Source: Chrysomallon squamiferum (Eukaryota > Mollusca > Gastropoda > Neomphalida > Peltospiridae). From it: DNA of 64,000 bases. Within the stretch, counting starts at the first letter, position 1, and every line of letters begins with the position of its first letter. Where the stretch lies: positions 6,284,989-6,348,988 of the forward strand of contig CM022669.1 in the NCBI GenBank assembly GCA_012295275.1, given 5' to 3'. Shown piece after piece: positions 1-31,416 of this stretch. Both the position numbers and the translations under genes were made by a program. A model generated the notes under the pieces. The model saw only the letters and a program-made list of their open reading frames with translations. It had not been told where the DNA came from and made no database searches.

Positions 1-1073
1 TATATATATATATATACATTCATCATGATAAATAGTTTTCTTTTTATATGAAATTAGTTTAATTTGATTTATTTACGTAGTATGTTTTGTTTATCTGTTC
101 GGTGCTTTATAAATTTCCAGAAAACTATCTAATCGCGTCAGAAGAAAGATAAGTTAAAAAAAAAAAAAAAAAAAAAAAATTAAAGTTTAAAAAAGAAAAG
201 AAAAAAAAAAAAAAAAGCATTTTAAAAAGAAAGGGTTTATAACTTTTGATATAGACTGTCATTTTTTTGTTTGTTTTCAATCTGCAGCAATTTAGTGTGT
301 TAATAAGAAAAAAAAAAAAAAATAAAAAAAAAAAAAGGAGTAAAAAGAGAAAAAATATGACTGATGCACGAAGCTTTAATTTAGTGTTGACGGAATGAAT
401 GACATGTAGTGAAGGGCCGAAAAGAAACAACAAATAATCACAGAACTGTACACACGAATGTCTAGAAGAAAGAAATTTTTTTTTTATTTTTTTTTTTAAT
501 CATTTATATTTTATATACTTTGTTCTTCATCGAATACTTTTATCTTTTTTATGTTATGTTATTTAAATATTTATTTACTTAAATATTGATTTATTTAAAA
601 TTTATTTATTTATTTATTTATTTATTTAGTTATTTATTTATTTAATCACGCATTCATTCATTCGTTCATCCATTCGTTAAAGATATAGATTAATGTTTAT
701 GGAATAGTCCTTTTTGTCATTGCCATCATAAATTTTTCAGATCAAGATTAAATCTAAACAATAAAAGTGACATTTTACTGGTTGAAGTAGCGAGGCGTTA
801 GCGATGAAATGAACGAAGTAAAGTGAAGATAATTTTGTAAATTTTAATAATTTAGGTATTTTTGTTTTATTTTCTGTTATACATAGCTATATATTTCAAC
901 TAATATATTTGTCTTGCATTTTATATTCTTAATGTAATAGCAAAAATTATTAATTAATTAATTAATTAATAAACACGTCTATATCATAATGTTTGCCGAA
1001 ATCATGAACAGCCATTAATTTAAACATTAAAAGAGAAATAAAAATAGAGATTGTACATTAAACTTTCAGTTTT

Positions 1074-1128
<55 letters not shown>

Positions 1129-1364
1129 CACATATCATACAATTCATGACCAAGATTTCAAAACGAATTATTCTTGTTTCGTAATTTTATCGCATTATAA
1201 ACTTCTTTCATATTTGCGGTCCTTCACATTTTCCTGTTGACTGGGTTCGTTTGTTCTTTAAATCGTCTATAAAAGTTATCGATATGTTTTTTCAGTGTCC
1301 ATTGTTTTCGCTGTCACAACTCAAAAGTTATTTGTGAGTCACGTGTCAGTTACGTTTGCACGTG
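1..1364. other. Non-coding flank 3' of the Ig gene
   Basis: Contains A- and T-homopolymers, TTTA and AATT repeats and an (AT)n tract at 1079-1124. It probably includes the 3' UTR of the Ig gene, but no polyadenylation site can be fixed. No coding exon was recognised. Confidence 0.6.
1079..1124. repeat. (AT)n microsatellite
   Basis: About 23 uninterrupted AT units downstream of the Ig gene. Confidence 0.95.
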
Positions 1365-20314
<18,950 letters not shown>

Positions 20315-22314
20315 ACTTTAATGTAATGAGGTCTCACACACCAGTTCAAGAAACGGCAGCTTTCAATATGGTGATTTGTTTGAAGAAGGATTTCTCTATT
20401 GTCACTTGGTGGTTACATTCGGGGTCAAACGTGTCAGTTTGGAGATGTTTTTCAAAGATTTTCCTCTCAAGAGAATTCCAACCTGACCAATACGAGAACC
20501 TGAGCAAACCGAACAAGCCAAGCTCTTCGAAGATTGTTTCTCTCTCGCGAGATTGTGCTGATCGAAACTCAAAAAGTTTACAGATTTTTTTTCCTCAGAT
20601 TAATTTTCTTAATATTTTTTTTTTTTTTTTTTTTTTTTCAGTAAGATTTTATAATTTTCCCCTTTGTATTTTTTTTTTTTTTCTTGCCTTCTTATTTATT
20701 TTATTATATTTACTTATCGGCCTGATTTCTTTTTTTCTTTTTATTTGCCTGTTTATTTATTTATTTATTTATTTAGTTAGTTAGTTAATGCTTTTATTTT
20801 GCTTAATTGGTTCTGTGTTATTTATTGAATTCTGATCAAACTATTAATGTTCTTAACATATGTTTGATATTTTTATTTTTGTGTATGTGATTCAGATCTT
20901 TGTAAAAAAAATTGATGTACTATTAATTATTAATCTTGGATAAAAGTATTTTTCCTATATTATTTTTAAATATTTTCGTCGATTATTCTTTATTTCAAAC
21001 TTTTCTTGTCCTTTCAGATGAAAAACTTAATCTACTTATAATTCGAAATTCAATATTTTGATAATAGATAACTTGAAATCTGAAACAAGGTAAATTTAAC
21101 GCATTAGCGTTAACAAATTTGAAATTTATCTCGAACTTTTAATTTTTAATTTGAGTCTTTATAAAGCGCCTTGTTTATCTCGATGTGTTATGAAACAAAA
21201 TCTTTTAGAAATCACGAATTTCCTGAATCTTTTAATTTACATAAGTTTTTTTTATATATCTGAAAATGGCTTGACTATATTTTATTCTTTTGTTTGCGTA
21301 TTTCAGAAACTATTCTAGTAGATTTCTCAGTTACAGAAAAATTTAATTTCCTCGAAATATAATCAAGAATATTCCTGTTATTTCTCAAAACACCGACTAC
21401 TTTTGAGAAATTTAAGCACTGCAGAATATTAAACGAAAACAGAGAAGAAACAAAACGATGTGGAAAATAATAACTTGTCCAGCAGTTAGTTCATGATTTC
21501 GTAACCGCTCCAGTCACAGAGGTACGAATATAATCCACATTTTTTTATTATTCCAAGAAAAACTGATATAAAGCCATGAAGAAAGATCATAAATTTTGGA
21601 ATCTCTTCGTCATGCTTCTAGTTAAATACTCAGAAATGTTATTCAAACACGAATGAGCTGATTTCTTTGTGTCGAAGTGCAAATATGAGAAATGTAAAAC
21701 TTTTGTGTTTGTTGTAGATCTAACTGATTTACGAAGATACAGTTTCGTCACGTTCCAGATGGCTATGGTATTGTTCTTTGAGTTCTGAAAGGTCCAGAAC
21801 TTGCAAAAGTTTTCGTCAAACACCTCCCTGTCCTTCGATCGATTGATCTCTTTTATTTAGTGCTGTTGAGCAAAGCAGGAAATGGTCAAAAGAGCAGAAA
21901 GTCAACACAAACACAAAGGTGTGCAGAGATGATTGGAAAGACAGATGTTTCTCACTTGAATCCGCCCGTCATGTCGACCTCTCCAGTTTCTGTGTAAACC
22001 TTTTAAGAAACTGCTTGCCAATTAAATCCTCATTCAAAAATCGAGAACGCAAATCTCGTTTTTTCGTTTTTCTCTCCCCTTGTCCGCGGATCCGATTTCG
22101 TTCGCGCGTCTGTCGCGTGCCTTCCGAGTATTCCAACAACAAGTAGTTCTGTCTGAGAAAATACAAAAACGACAAAAAAATAGTAATAATAACAACCGTT
22201 GCTCTTGCACACGAGTTTTATTTTTCTCTCTGACGGACCCTTAACGGTAGTAGTATAAAAATGTCTAGTATGGGGAATATCAAAGTTTTACAAATCGATT
22301 GCAAACCAAAGTGA

Positions 22315-22395
22315 CTTTAATAGACGTTTTGTTGACACACTCAGCTCCGCCCCTCTCTAAAGGCGCATCGTCACGTGGAACTCCCATTGGTCGAG
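22315..22395 (-). promoter_or_regulatory. Candidate core promoter pointing towards the Ig adhesion gene
   Basis: On the minus strand the order is CCAAT (22386-22390), an E-box CACGTG (22372-22377), a GC box GGGGCGG (22347-22353) and TATTAAAG (22315-22322). This is promoter-like spacing in the transcription direction of the Ig gene, whose start codon is 2 kb further on. The patch is GC-richer than its surroundings. No transcript evidence is available; it could instead be an enhancer or chance. Confidence 0.35.
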
Positions 22396-22856
22396 AGACT
22401 GAATGAATGCCGTTATGCTAATTAGCCTTGGGAAGGGAGAGCGAGAGAGAGAGAGAGAGAAAGAAAGAAACAGAGAGAGAAGAAGGAAGAGCCTAAGTTT
22501 AGGATTTATTACATATTGCCAACTGAGATGTAAATCAGTGAGAACAGCAGTGTGATTTGGGATTGCCTCCGAGCATGGAAGGAGAGAGGTTTATTGAAAA
22601 TATTGACAGTTAAATGTTAATATATTGTAGTAAAAGAAAGATAAACTGTAGACGTTTCATCATTGTGCGTTTTGGCTGGCCATTGTAGCGATAGAGTAAT
22701 TTGTATCACTGACCTTAATGAATGCATGAAGAATGGATCCTTCGGTCATAGGGAAGGAATGAAGAATGAATGAATGGATGGATGAATTAATGTGTAAGAA
22801 AAACTGAATGAAATAAATGATATAAAGAAGCAAAAATCACACACATTCTTTTCCTG

Positions 22857-22890
<34 letters not shown>

Positions 22891-23049
22891 AATCAGGCAA
22901 AGAAATAAAAAGCCAGAAAATGAAAATATAGGGAAAAATCAAGAAGGAAAGAAAAAAAAAAGAAAATGAAAAGAAAAGAGAGAAAGAAATGAAATAACGA
23001 ATGAAAGAAAGAAAGAAAGAACATTTCAACAAATTAATTTAGCTTCATC

Positions 23050-23400
23050 ACAATGATATCAGTTTTGCACAGCACTGGCAGTTTCAATGCCACTGGAGAA
23101 TTAATTAAAAATAATCGATTCTCCTGTTAATATCAATTTACCCATTAATTAACATCGATATTAATTCGCTACTGTGTATTCCGCCGTGGTACTGAGGTCT
23201 GCGAAATGTTCCATTTTAACGTAAGCTGTGTAGAGCTGCGTCATAATGGATCGCAGGATCAAATCATTTCAGCTCGTCATTTACACCGCTTCCCGTTCCA
23301 GCTAGTGCTGTTGATTAGTGTTGTGTATTTTCCTGTCTATGGGTAGGTGTGAGAAAAATGTCACTTCTTGCTTACACATAAAATTACGCCATGGAATCGA
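23050..23400. other. Low-repeat island upstream of the Ig gene
   Basis: Homeodomain-like TTAATTAA/TTAATTAACATCGAT motifs precede balanced, non-repetitive sequence. Candidate regulatory element. Confidence 0.27.
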
Positions 23401-24379
23401 AGGATCTGGTTTCTTTCCTGATTTCAACATAAAATTAAAGCAATAACTGTTATTATTAAAATGTCGATGAGATCCCATTAAAGAAATATTTGTTCATTCA
23501 TTCATTAAGATCTACGTATAAAGTTTTAGAGCTACAAGGAAACAAAAGGAGTGCGGTTCTTTATTTTGATTTTGTTACATTTATTTTTTCTACTTTTATT
23601 GGGATCGGAGTATCATGTATTATAAGTTGAGATCACGAAAGCTTTCATTCATTCATTCATTCTTCAGTTCATCTGTTCTCTTATTCATTTCCTTTCGTCA
23701 TCATCATCATTTCATCCTCCATTATAGTCAATGATTTCTATTTCATTTATCATCATCTTCTTCATTTTTGTTATTTATTTCTTCCACTAGTCTAATTTTT
23801 CATCATTACCATATAAGTCTTCGTTTTCGCAGTTCAGTATCATGTTGTTATAGTCTTTTCTTTTTTAATCATTCATAATCATTCAAGATTTTCGTTGTAC
23901 AGCTGACTTTTAATTGTTTGAATTTTGAACACACACACACAGACATACACACACACACACAAATACACACACAGTCAGACATACACATTCACGCCCTATA
24001 GGTGGTGTCAGCGATAAAACTTCACTAGAAAATGTATGCCACGTAGAAAAATAAAAAATATTTTTATTCTGTGAAGAATATTCCGATGAAACATCTCGAT
24101 AAAAGATGAAGACAACAAAAGAAACAAAACAAAACAAAAAAATGAAAAGAAAACAGAAGAAAAAATATAATAAGATTAAAATTTAAACTTTATTTTATTG
24201 CCCTTCGTCCAGAAAAAGAAGAGATCTTACAACGAAGGTGTCAAGGCACGTAATGCGTTTGTTACCTCACAACCTCGAGAACACCTAACAGACGACAACA
24301 CAGTCCAGCTCACTCATCAAACCATTAGAAAGTTCGCGTGGTATTTTATCAACAGCGTTAAAAGATTTCTGCTAATTAT

Positions 24380-24620
24380 TTCGCTGCGATGACCAAACTC
24401 TCTCTCTGGAGCTGTTGCGTCCGGTAATTCGAACCCGGGCTGGCTGGACTTGTCGAATCGCCTTGATCACTAACACTTCTTGCTCACCGCCGCCATTTAA
24501 CAGCCGGGTCCTCGGGGAGGCAAATGATACTTTCTAAAAGCCGCATTACGATTAAAGCGATACCCCAGGCGAGTGTTGGTCTATTTGCAGAGACAACACA
24601 CGTTATTTAATCAACGGGTG
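24380..24620. other. GC-richer low-repeat island
   Basis: Contains CCGCCGCCATTT (inverse YY1-like), a CCGG-loop-CCGG hairpin around TTCGAA, and CGATTAAAGCGAT. No open frame. Confidence 0.28.
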
Positions 24621-24889
24621 TTCCATGTTGTTTAGATTTTTGACAACATTTTTATCAGCATAGGTTAAGGTATCAGTACTGAGACTGGTAGACTGCAGGT
24701 TCGCGTACCGCTGTTTGCTTCTCCTTCGATTTAATTGGAAAAGAAAAAGGCAACCATAATCTCTCTAATTCTCTAAAACAGTAGAAAACACAGGATAATA
24801 GATTATGTGACCGACACAGATGTGTGTCGATATTCAGTTTGGTAAAATCAGATTTTAAAATAATTTGTAATAGTCCAGAATGGTAGTAG

Positions 24890-24934
24890 CTGCAGTAGTA
24901 GTAGTAGCTGTAGTAAGAGCAGTAGCAGTAGTAA

Positions 24935-24967
<33 letters not shown>

Positions 24968-25030
24968 AAGTAGTAGGAAGAGTAATAGTACTAGTAACAG
25001 TAGTAGTAGTAATAGTTGTTGAAACAGTAT
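24890..25030. repeat. (TAG)n-type triplet array
   Basis: Imperfect AGT/TAG triplets with AGC and AAG variants over about 140 bp. An (ATT)n array follows at 25118-25156. Confidence 0.9.
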
Positions 25031-25115
25031 AAGTAACATCGTCATCATCATCATTGCTGTTATCGTCCATTTTTTTCTTCCTTTTTTCTTTTAATTTTTC
25101 TTTTCTTTCTATATA

Positions 25116-25158
<43 letters not shown>

Positions 25159-25342
25159 TTATTATTTTTTTTTTGTTCTTGCTGGGAAAGAAATGAGTTG
25201 CACTGAATTGTTAATTTTGTATTGTTTTGTATTGTAACATATATTGTATTTGCACTATAATGTATTTATTTATCGTCATCACCATCACTATATCAGTCAA
25301 GTGAATTTTAAATATATGGTTTTAGCACAGACTGAAAATTAA

Positions 25343-25345
<3 letters not shown>

Positions 25346-25393
<48 letters not shown>
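25346..25393. repeat. (AAT)n microsatellite
   Basis: About 16 AAT units. Confidence 0.95.
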
Positions 25394-25395
<2 letters not shown>

Positions 25396-26707
25396 TGAAT
25401 AGCAAACCAATGATGCAATAATGTCATAAGATTTTATCAACAGAAACACGTTTTTTAAACGATTCTGTTTAGAACTAAAACGAATAATAATAATAAAATA
25501 ACTGTAATAAAACACTGGTTTAAAAAGTAGGGCAAAAACTAATGATAATATATTCTTTAAAACAAGAATTTTTTTTTAGTAAAGTAAAGAGAAAAAACGA
25601 GAAGAAGAAAAAGTGAAGAAAATAAAGAGAAAAAAAAATGTTGAAATAATTGTCTTACGCGGCAGGGAACTAATTATTGGCGTAAGCACTTCCGTATGGA
25701 GGCGAAGAGAAACAGAGAAAATCTCACAGTTCAGCTGATTTTTGTTTTCTTTTTTTACTCACTTTGTATTTTATTTTATTTCTAAAAGAGTGTGTGTGCA
25801 TATGTAGTGTATGTGTGTGTGTATGTATATATATATATGTGTGTGTGTGTTTTGTGGTGTTATGTACCATTTAAAGGTTTACAAATCTTGATAAACTATA
25901 CACACATTAATGACGATTTAGCCAATCACAAACTAATCACAAAAGTTTTTATTGAAATAATGGGGAAAAAAACTGAAAATCGTTGACGTTTCTTATAGTT
26001 TATTTTATTTTTATTTTTATTTATTTTTTTTTTTTTTTTATTGTTGTTGTTGCTGATGTTGCTATTATTGTAGATTTGTTAGATTGGTTTTCTTTCTTTT
26101 TCCCCATTTGATTTTACATGTGTGGGTGCATGTCTATTGTTTTTAACATTTTAAATATTAATTAATTAATGAAGCCTTCATTTGAAATCCAATAAACAAA
26201 GGAAAATGGAAGCCACATGTATTTCCAAAGAACTTCATTACAGTGCAGTACTTTGTTTTTATCGCGGATTGTTATTTTAGAAGTCAAATAAAACAATTAC
26301 TGAATAAACAATATATTTTTTCATTAATATTTTAGCATCCCATCTGAAACAATTTAACAAGAAAATTAGAATTGGAACAATAAACAATTTTTTTTTTTTT
26401 AAGATGAGATATTTAAACATCTTGAAGAAAAGAAAATATAAACAAATAAATAAATAAATAAACAAACAAAAAAAAAAAAACAAAAAAACAAACAAACAAA
26501 GGAATTATGTTAACGCATTAAAATAGACTCAGCTTAAACAGCTAGAAGTCACTGACAATTAAACTCCTGATACTTCCATCAATATTTATTTGATTTTAAT
26601 CCAGTTGTTAGTGCGGTTTCTGCTTTGTTTTAATCAATAAATACTCGGATATTAAATAATAGCTATTAAACGTATTTGAAATTTAATTACTTATTCAGTG
26701 CCTCGAG

Positions 26708-26741
<34 letters not shown>

Positions 26742-27338
26742 CGTTGTTGATGTGGTAATCAGTGTGAAAAAGAAAGAAAGAAAGAAAAACATTTTAATTA
26801 TTTACGATTCACGAGCCGATATAAAATATGAATACTTTTTTTTTTTAAACACTGATATTTAGTTTTTCACTGAAAAATTAGGAAATAATTGTTCCGAATT
26901 CACGTAACCGCACCTCGTCTGTTTCTTTGTTCCGGTTCGCATTTTACCAACCGCATCAATCATTTTGATTCGCGCATGAACGGCCCATATTTCTGTTAAA
27001 GCGACATGCGCGCAATTTTACGTCAAACTGCCTACAGGTGGAAACGCTATTACGACACGCGTACGCTCGCATGGTTTGACAACACATTAAAAATTCAGAA
27101 ATTATTGCTGACGTTTTTGCGTACTTCAAACGCTGAGGTAGTTGAAAAAGCTTAATGACAATGCGCTTGAGAGCAAATGCTTGTTTATTAAAACTTGATT
27201 GATAAGGCGGTTTTAAAAAGGCGCGTGCAGGTTGTAAATGAACGTGAGTGTTCGATTGTTAACAAATATGACTGTGGCACGTGTCAGTTTGTTTTACGTC
27301 AACAAAGATGAAATATGACAGCGTTTGTCTATGGAAAT

Positions 27339-27374
<36 letters not shown>

Positions 27375-27411
27375 GTTTTCAGCACACGTATTTCTTTCTT
27401 TGTTCGTTATC

Positions 27412-27472
<61 letters not shown>
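27412..27472. repeat. (AAT)n microsatellite
   Basis: About 20 AAT units, abutting the inverted-repeat element at 27484-27611. Confidence 0.95.
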
Positions 27473-27474
<2 letters not shown>

Positions 27475-27483
27475 TAAATCGAT

Positions 27484-27611
27484 AATTCTTTATCCAAAAT
27501 CCGAAAATCTCTGAAATAATTAACTTTTTTTTTGTGATTTACTGAAAGTTATACTGAATTAAAATAAACATTGGTTTCAACGGGATATATTATCAATAAA
27601 TAAAGAATTAA
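27484..27611. mobile_element. Third, shorter copy of the TTCTTTATCC inverted-repeat element
   Basis: It begins AATTCTTTATCCAAAATCCG and ends ATAAAGAATT. It is about 128 bp and lies immediately after an (AAT)n array. The interior is strongly diverged. Confidence 0.4.
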
Positions 27612-28942
27612 CATCTTGAACATATAAGTATTATATTACATTGTATAATGCTCTAATATACAATACAGCACTGCTCTAAGTTAGATTAAATCACACTACA
27701 CCATACTAAACCAAACTGAAAATACCATACAGCTGTTAATTAAATACATATAATTAAAACGTAAATTAAACTATACAATTCTATCACTGTTAATATTAAT
27801 ATCAGTCATAGGTCGTTTAACCCCCATAACCTTCATAATTATCATAATTTATTAATCTGAGCGGTTGAAAAGCCTTCAGTATTTGAAAAGAACTCAAGTG
27901 CCATCGTTTCTTGAAAAAGTCCCTTTTACAGTTATTCATGGTAGTTTTCTGAAAAGATGATTCATTCTTCGAATTGTGGAATTAATTATTGTCAACAAAT
28001 GCTTTCAAACGTATAAATTAGCTTTCATTCTGGCACTTGTCTGGTTGCATGGTCGGTTATTCAAGGTTCAGGGTTATAATTGCACCCCAGTCGTTTCAAC
28101 TGGTGTTAGACGTGTGTCGTCTGCGTTCGGTTGTCACGTGCATAACATTCGCGCTCTCCCAAAAGTCAAGTGAGCAGCTGGCATGACGTCACGGGTCAGT
28201 TAAAGAAACGGTTCGAGTCATGTTGACATGTCGATAAACGACATCAGAATTACTCATTTACAAATTTTCTGCCGTTTTATTTTGATGATTACAGGCTTAT
28301 GACCTTGAATGGTTCAATGTTTTATTTTTTTTTTTTTCAGTTCCTGATTTACTTTTTATTTCTGCAGTTTGATAACCTTATAACAGAAGCAAGATGAAAG
28401 AAAACAACAAAAAAAAAAAAATCGTAAGAAAGAAAACAAATTACATGATCCTAAATCGCTGATGATCTTTGAGGACAGCCACAAGATGTTATGGAAAGTT
28501 GCGTGGTATGACAGTGTCTTTAGAATGCGTAATGTGTATTTTTACAGTTGGAAATTCCGAGTTAAGTTCATTGAAAATCACGTTTTCCAATACGTTTTAA
28601 TTAAATTTAATCAGTCAAAAGTTTCTATTACAACGTAACATAATGTAACAGAGTGTCTAGAAATCTGAATGAAAAAATTAGTGGCCAAACAAATTTTTAA
28701 ATAACGAAATCAGACCATGTCAGAATATAATAATCAGTGTATTGATAGGAGCGATCACTGTTTTGTTATTTTGATTAACATTAGACTGCTGTGTGTCTTT
28801 GTACAGTAAAACACGTATCAAGAACAAACTCTGTGGAGCCTAGTTACTAGATGTATAAAATTAATTTGAAAAAATTGTCTTCGTTTTAAGTGAAAGACCC
28901 ACCCCATCTGGATCGCTTCCATTCACAATTTTTTTTTTAATC

Positions 28943-28978
<36 letters not shown>

Positions 28979-29084
28979 GTTAGTTAGTTAGTTATAATTT
29001 ATTTTTATTTACAAATTTTCTTTGTTAATTATTATTTTTTTTTTTTTTTTTCACTGATGCCTCCAGAAACACGCACGATTTTCT

Positions 29085-29510
29085 TTCAAAAGTTATAATC
29101 TATGCAGGAACCGGCCAGGAAAATTTTCATTTCACTAGAACCCAAATCAAATTTTTCCAACAAAACCGTCGTAAACCAACGAAACATTACAACACGTCGT
29201 CTCCGTCTTTGCCCACGCCTGTTGTTCTTCTTCTCCATCGTGGACAACGCAAACGCGACGCGGGCGAAAACTGGAAACACACGAAATCACGTTCCTGGCG
29301 TTGCTTTCGAACGAGGCTCGTGCGCGCCACGCGCGAACCACCAGACGCTAATGATATTGAGTCTCGTTGCTGCTATTGTCTGTTGGCGAGAGACGCGAGA
29401 CATTCCTGTATTTCAGTTTAATTATTCTAATTTCTGTGCTGAAATGATGATCTTCCACAAGCCAGAACGAAAGAACTGCTTAGAAAGAATAGATGTCGTC
29501 TAAGAACTCC
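29085..29510. other. CpG-containing island with overlapping open frames
   Basis: GC-richer patch with open frames on both strands (133 codons on plus). None has recognisable domains or splice context. Likely a non-coding island whose composition lacks stops. Confidence 0.3.
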
Positions 29511-29719
29511 AAATTGGTCAGGATTAGGTTGTAGATCATATGTAAATGATATCTTAAACATCTGAATATAGATACTTACATAGACGGTCACTAGACAGAC
29601 GGACAGACAAACAGAGAGACAGACAGAGAGAGAATCAGACTTAAAATAAATACGATGCATTTCAGAATATGTATATGTTAACACTTTATCAAAACAAAGA
29701 AAAAAGAAAAACGTGTATG

Positions 29720-29748
29720 TAGATAGATAGATAGATGGATAGATAGAC

Positions 29749-29779
<31 letters not shown>

Positions 29780-29804
29780 TAGATAGATAGATAGATAGAT
29801 AGAC
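29720..29804. repeat. (GATA)n/(GACA)n array
   Basis: Tetranucleotide GATA and GACA units over about 85 bp. Confidence 0.95.
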
Positions 29805-30330
29805 AATTTGAAAACAGCTCTGTAACATTATAACTGTATGACAATATCACAAAGATTGTTATTACTAAAGTTATTTAACCAAAGCTTACATCTCATTCAG
29901 TAGACAGCAGAACGGGTTTCACCTCGCATATCTACTTAACTTTTAACTGTATCGGCTGCCTTCTAAGAAAGCGAGTGACGCCATCACGCCAGCTTTTATC
30001 TTGTCAATCGGAGGCGCTATTGAGATGCTGTGAATTAAACATGTTTATACAGAAATGGTTTCAGCTCGCTTCCCTTAAAACCAAGTCAATCAGGCTGAAA
30101 CATCGCTAGTCCCATCTCTTGTTTCTGAAATTGGCCAAACAACATCATTTCGCCTCAACTCCTCTCTAATCGAACTGTCCTATTCTTTAACTGCCAATTG
30201 CCGAGCCATCGCGAAAAGAAAAAAGAAGAAGAAGAAAAAAAAAAAAAAATGTAAAAATGACCGACGTTTTCTATAGGCACAGATCGTCATAAGATCGTCT
30301 GTGAACTGGATTTTTTCTGGGTTTGACTTT

Positions 30331-30339
30331 TTTTTTATT

Positions 30340-30395
<56 letters not shown>

Positions 30396-30660
30396 TTATT
30401 ATTATTATTATTATTTTTTTTTTTTTTTTTTTTTTTTTTATTTTTTTTTTTTTTATTTTAATATTTTTTTAATATATATTTTTTAATTTTTTTTTTATTT
30501 ATGTGTTTTTATTTATTTAAATTTATTTATTTATTTATTATCATTTGTTTTCTTGTTTTATTGCACTTCAAAATATTATAAAGGCTTATATCTTTCTTTT
30601 TTTCTCTTTTTTTATTTATTTATTTTTTATTTTTTAATTTTAATTTTTTTTTAAAATTTA
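30331..30660. repeat. TTTA/TTA/poly-T low-complexity block
   Basis: (TTTA)n at about 30340-30398, then TTA units and long T runs; almost no G or C for 300 bp. A similar TTTA/TTTTA block lies at about 31540-31700. Confidence 0.9.
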
Positions 30661-30820
30661 TTTATTTACATTTCTTATCTGTTTCCCGTCTTCAAATAAA
30701 AACTTGCATGCGGCGGTTCTATTACTACAACACACGACTTTGCTTTCTGTACTCAGTTCTCTGTTTCTTGTTCCTCCAGTTTATTAACTCAGAGCTCTGT
30801 GTTTTCCTGTTCATTATATC

Positions 30821-31338
30821 AGCTAATAAAAAATAAACAGCATAGAAATGGTATCTTGTAGCTAATAAACAAATAAACAGCACATAAATGGTATCTTGTA
30901 GCTAATAAACATATAAACAGCAGAGAAATGGTATCTTGTAGCTAATAAAGATATAAACAGCACAGAAATGGTATCTTGTAGCTAATATACATATAAACAG
31001 CACAGAAATGGTATCTTGTAGCTAATAAACATATAAACAGCATAGAAATGGTATCTTGTAGCTAATAAACAAATAAACAGCATAGAAATGGTATCTTGTA
31101 GCTAATAAACAAATAAACAGCATAGAAATGGTATCTTGTAGCTAATAAACATATAAACAGCACAGATATTGTATCTTGTAGCTAATAAATATATAAACAA
31201 CACAGATATTGTATCTTGTAGCTAATAAATATATAAACAGCAGAGAAATGGTATCTTGTAGCTAGTAAACAAATAAACAGCACATAAATGGTATCTTATA
31301 GCTAATAAACAGCACAGAAATGGTATCTTGTAGCTGAG
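30821..31338 (+). repeat. 40-bp minisatellite, about 13 copies
   Basis: Tandem 40-bp units typified by CATAGAAATGGTATCTTGTA followed by GCTAATAAACAAATAAACAG. Full units start at 30841, 30881, 30921 and so on every 40 bp to 31281. A shortened 32-bp unit leads to the last at 31313. Variants (cataga, cacaga, cacata, cagaga; aaatg or atatt) are shared between neighbouring units. Confidence 0.95.
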
Positions 31339-31382
31339 CTAAGTAGAATGGTCACACCCACAAAAGAGTATTGTGAATTTTG

Positions 31383-31416
<34 letters not shown>

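Noticed and set aside
24395-24470. tRNA gene around TTCGAACCC
   Set aside because: The CCGG stem closes a 10-nt loop, not a 7-nt T loop, and no acceptor, D or anticodon arms could be found.
29102-29503. 133-codon plus-strand frame and overlapping minus-strand frames
   Set aside because: No recognisable domain, no signal or splice context, and comparable frames on both strands point to composition.
30821-31338. CRISPR-like array
   Set aside because: The whole 40-bp unit repeats without unique spacers, and the host is eukaryotic.
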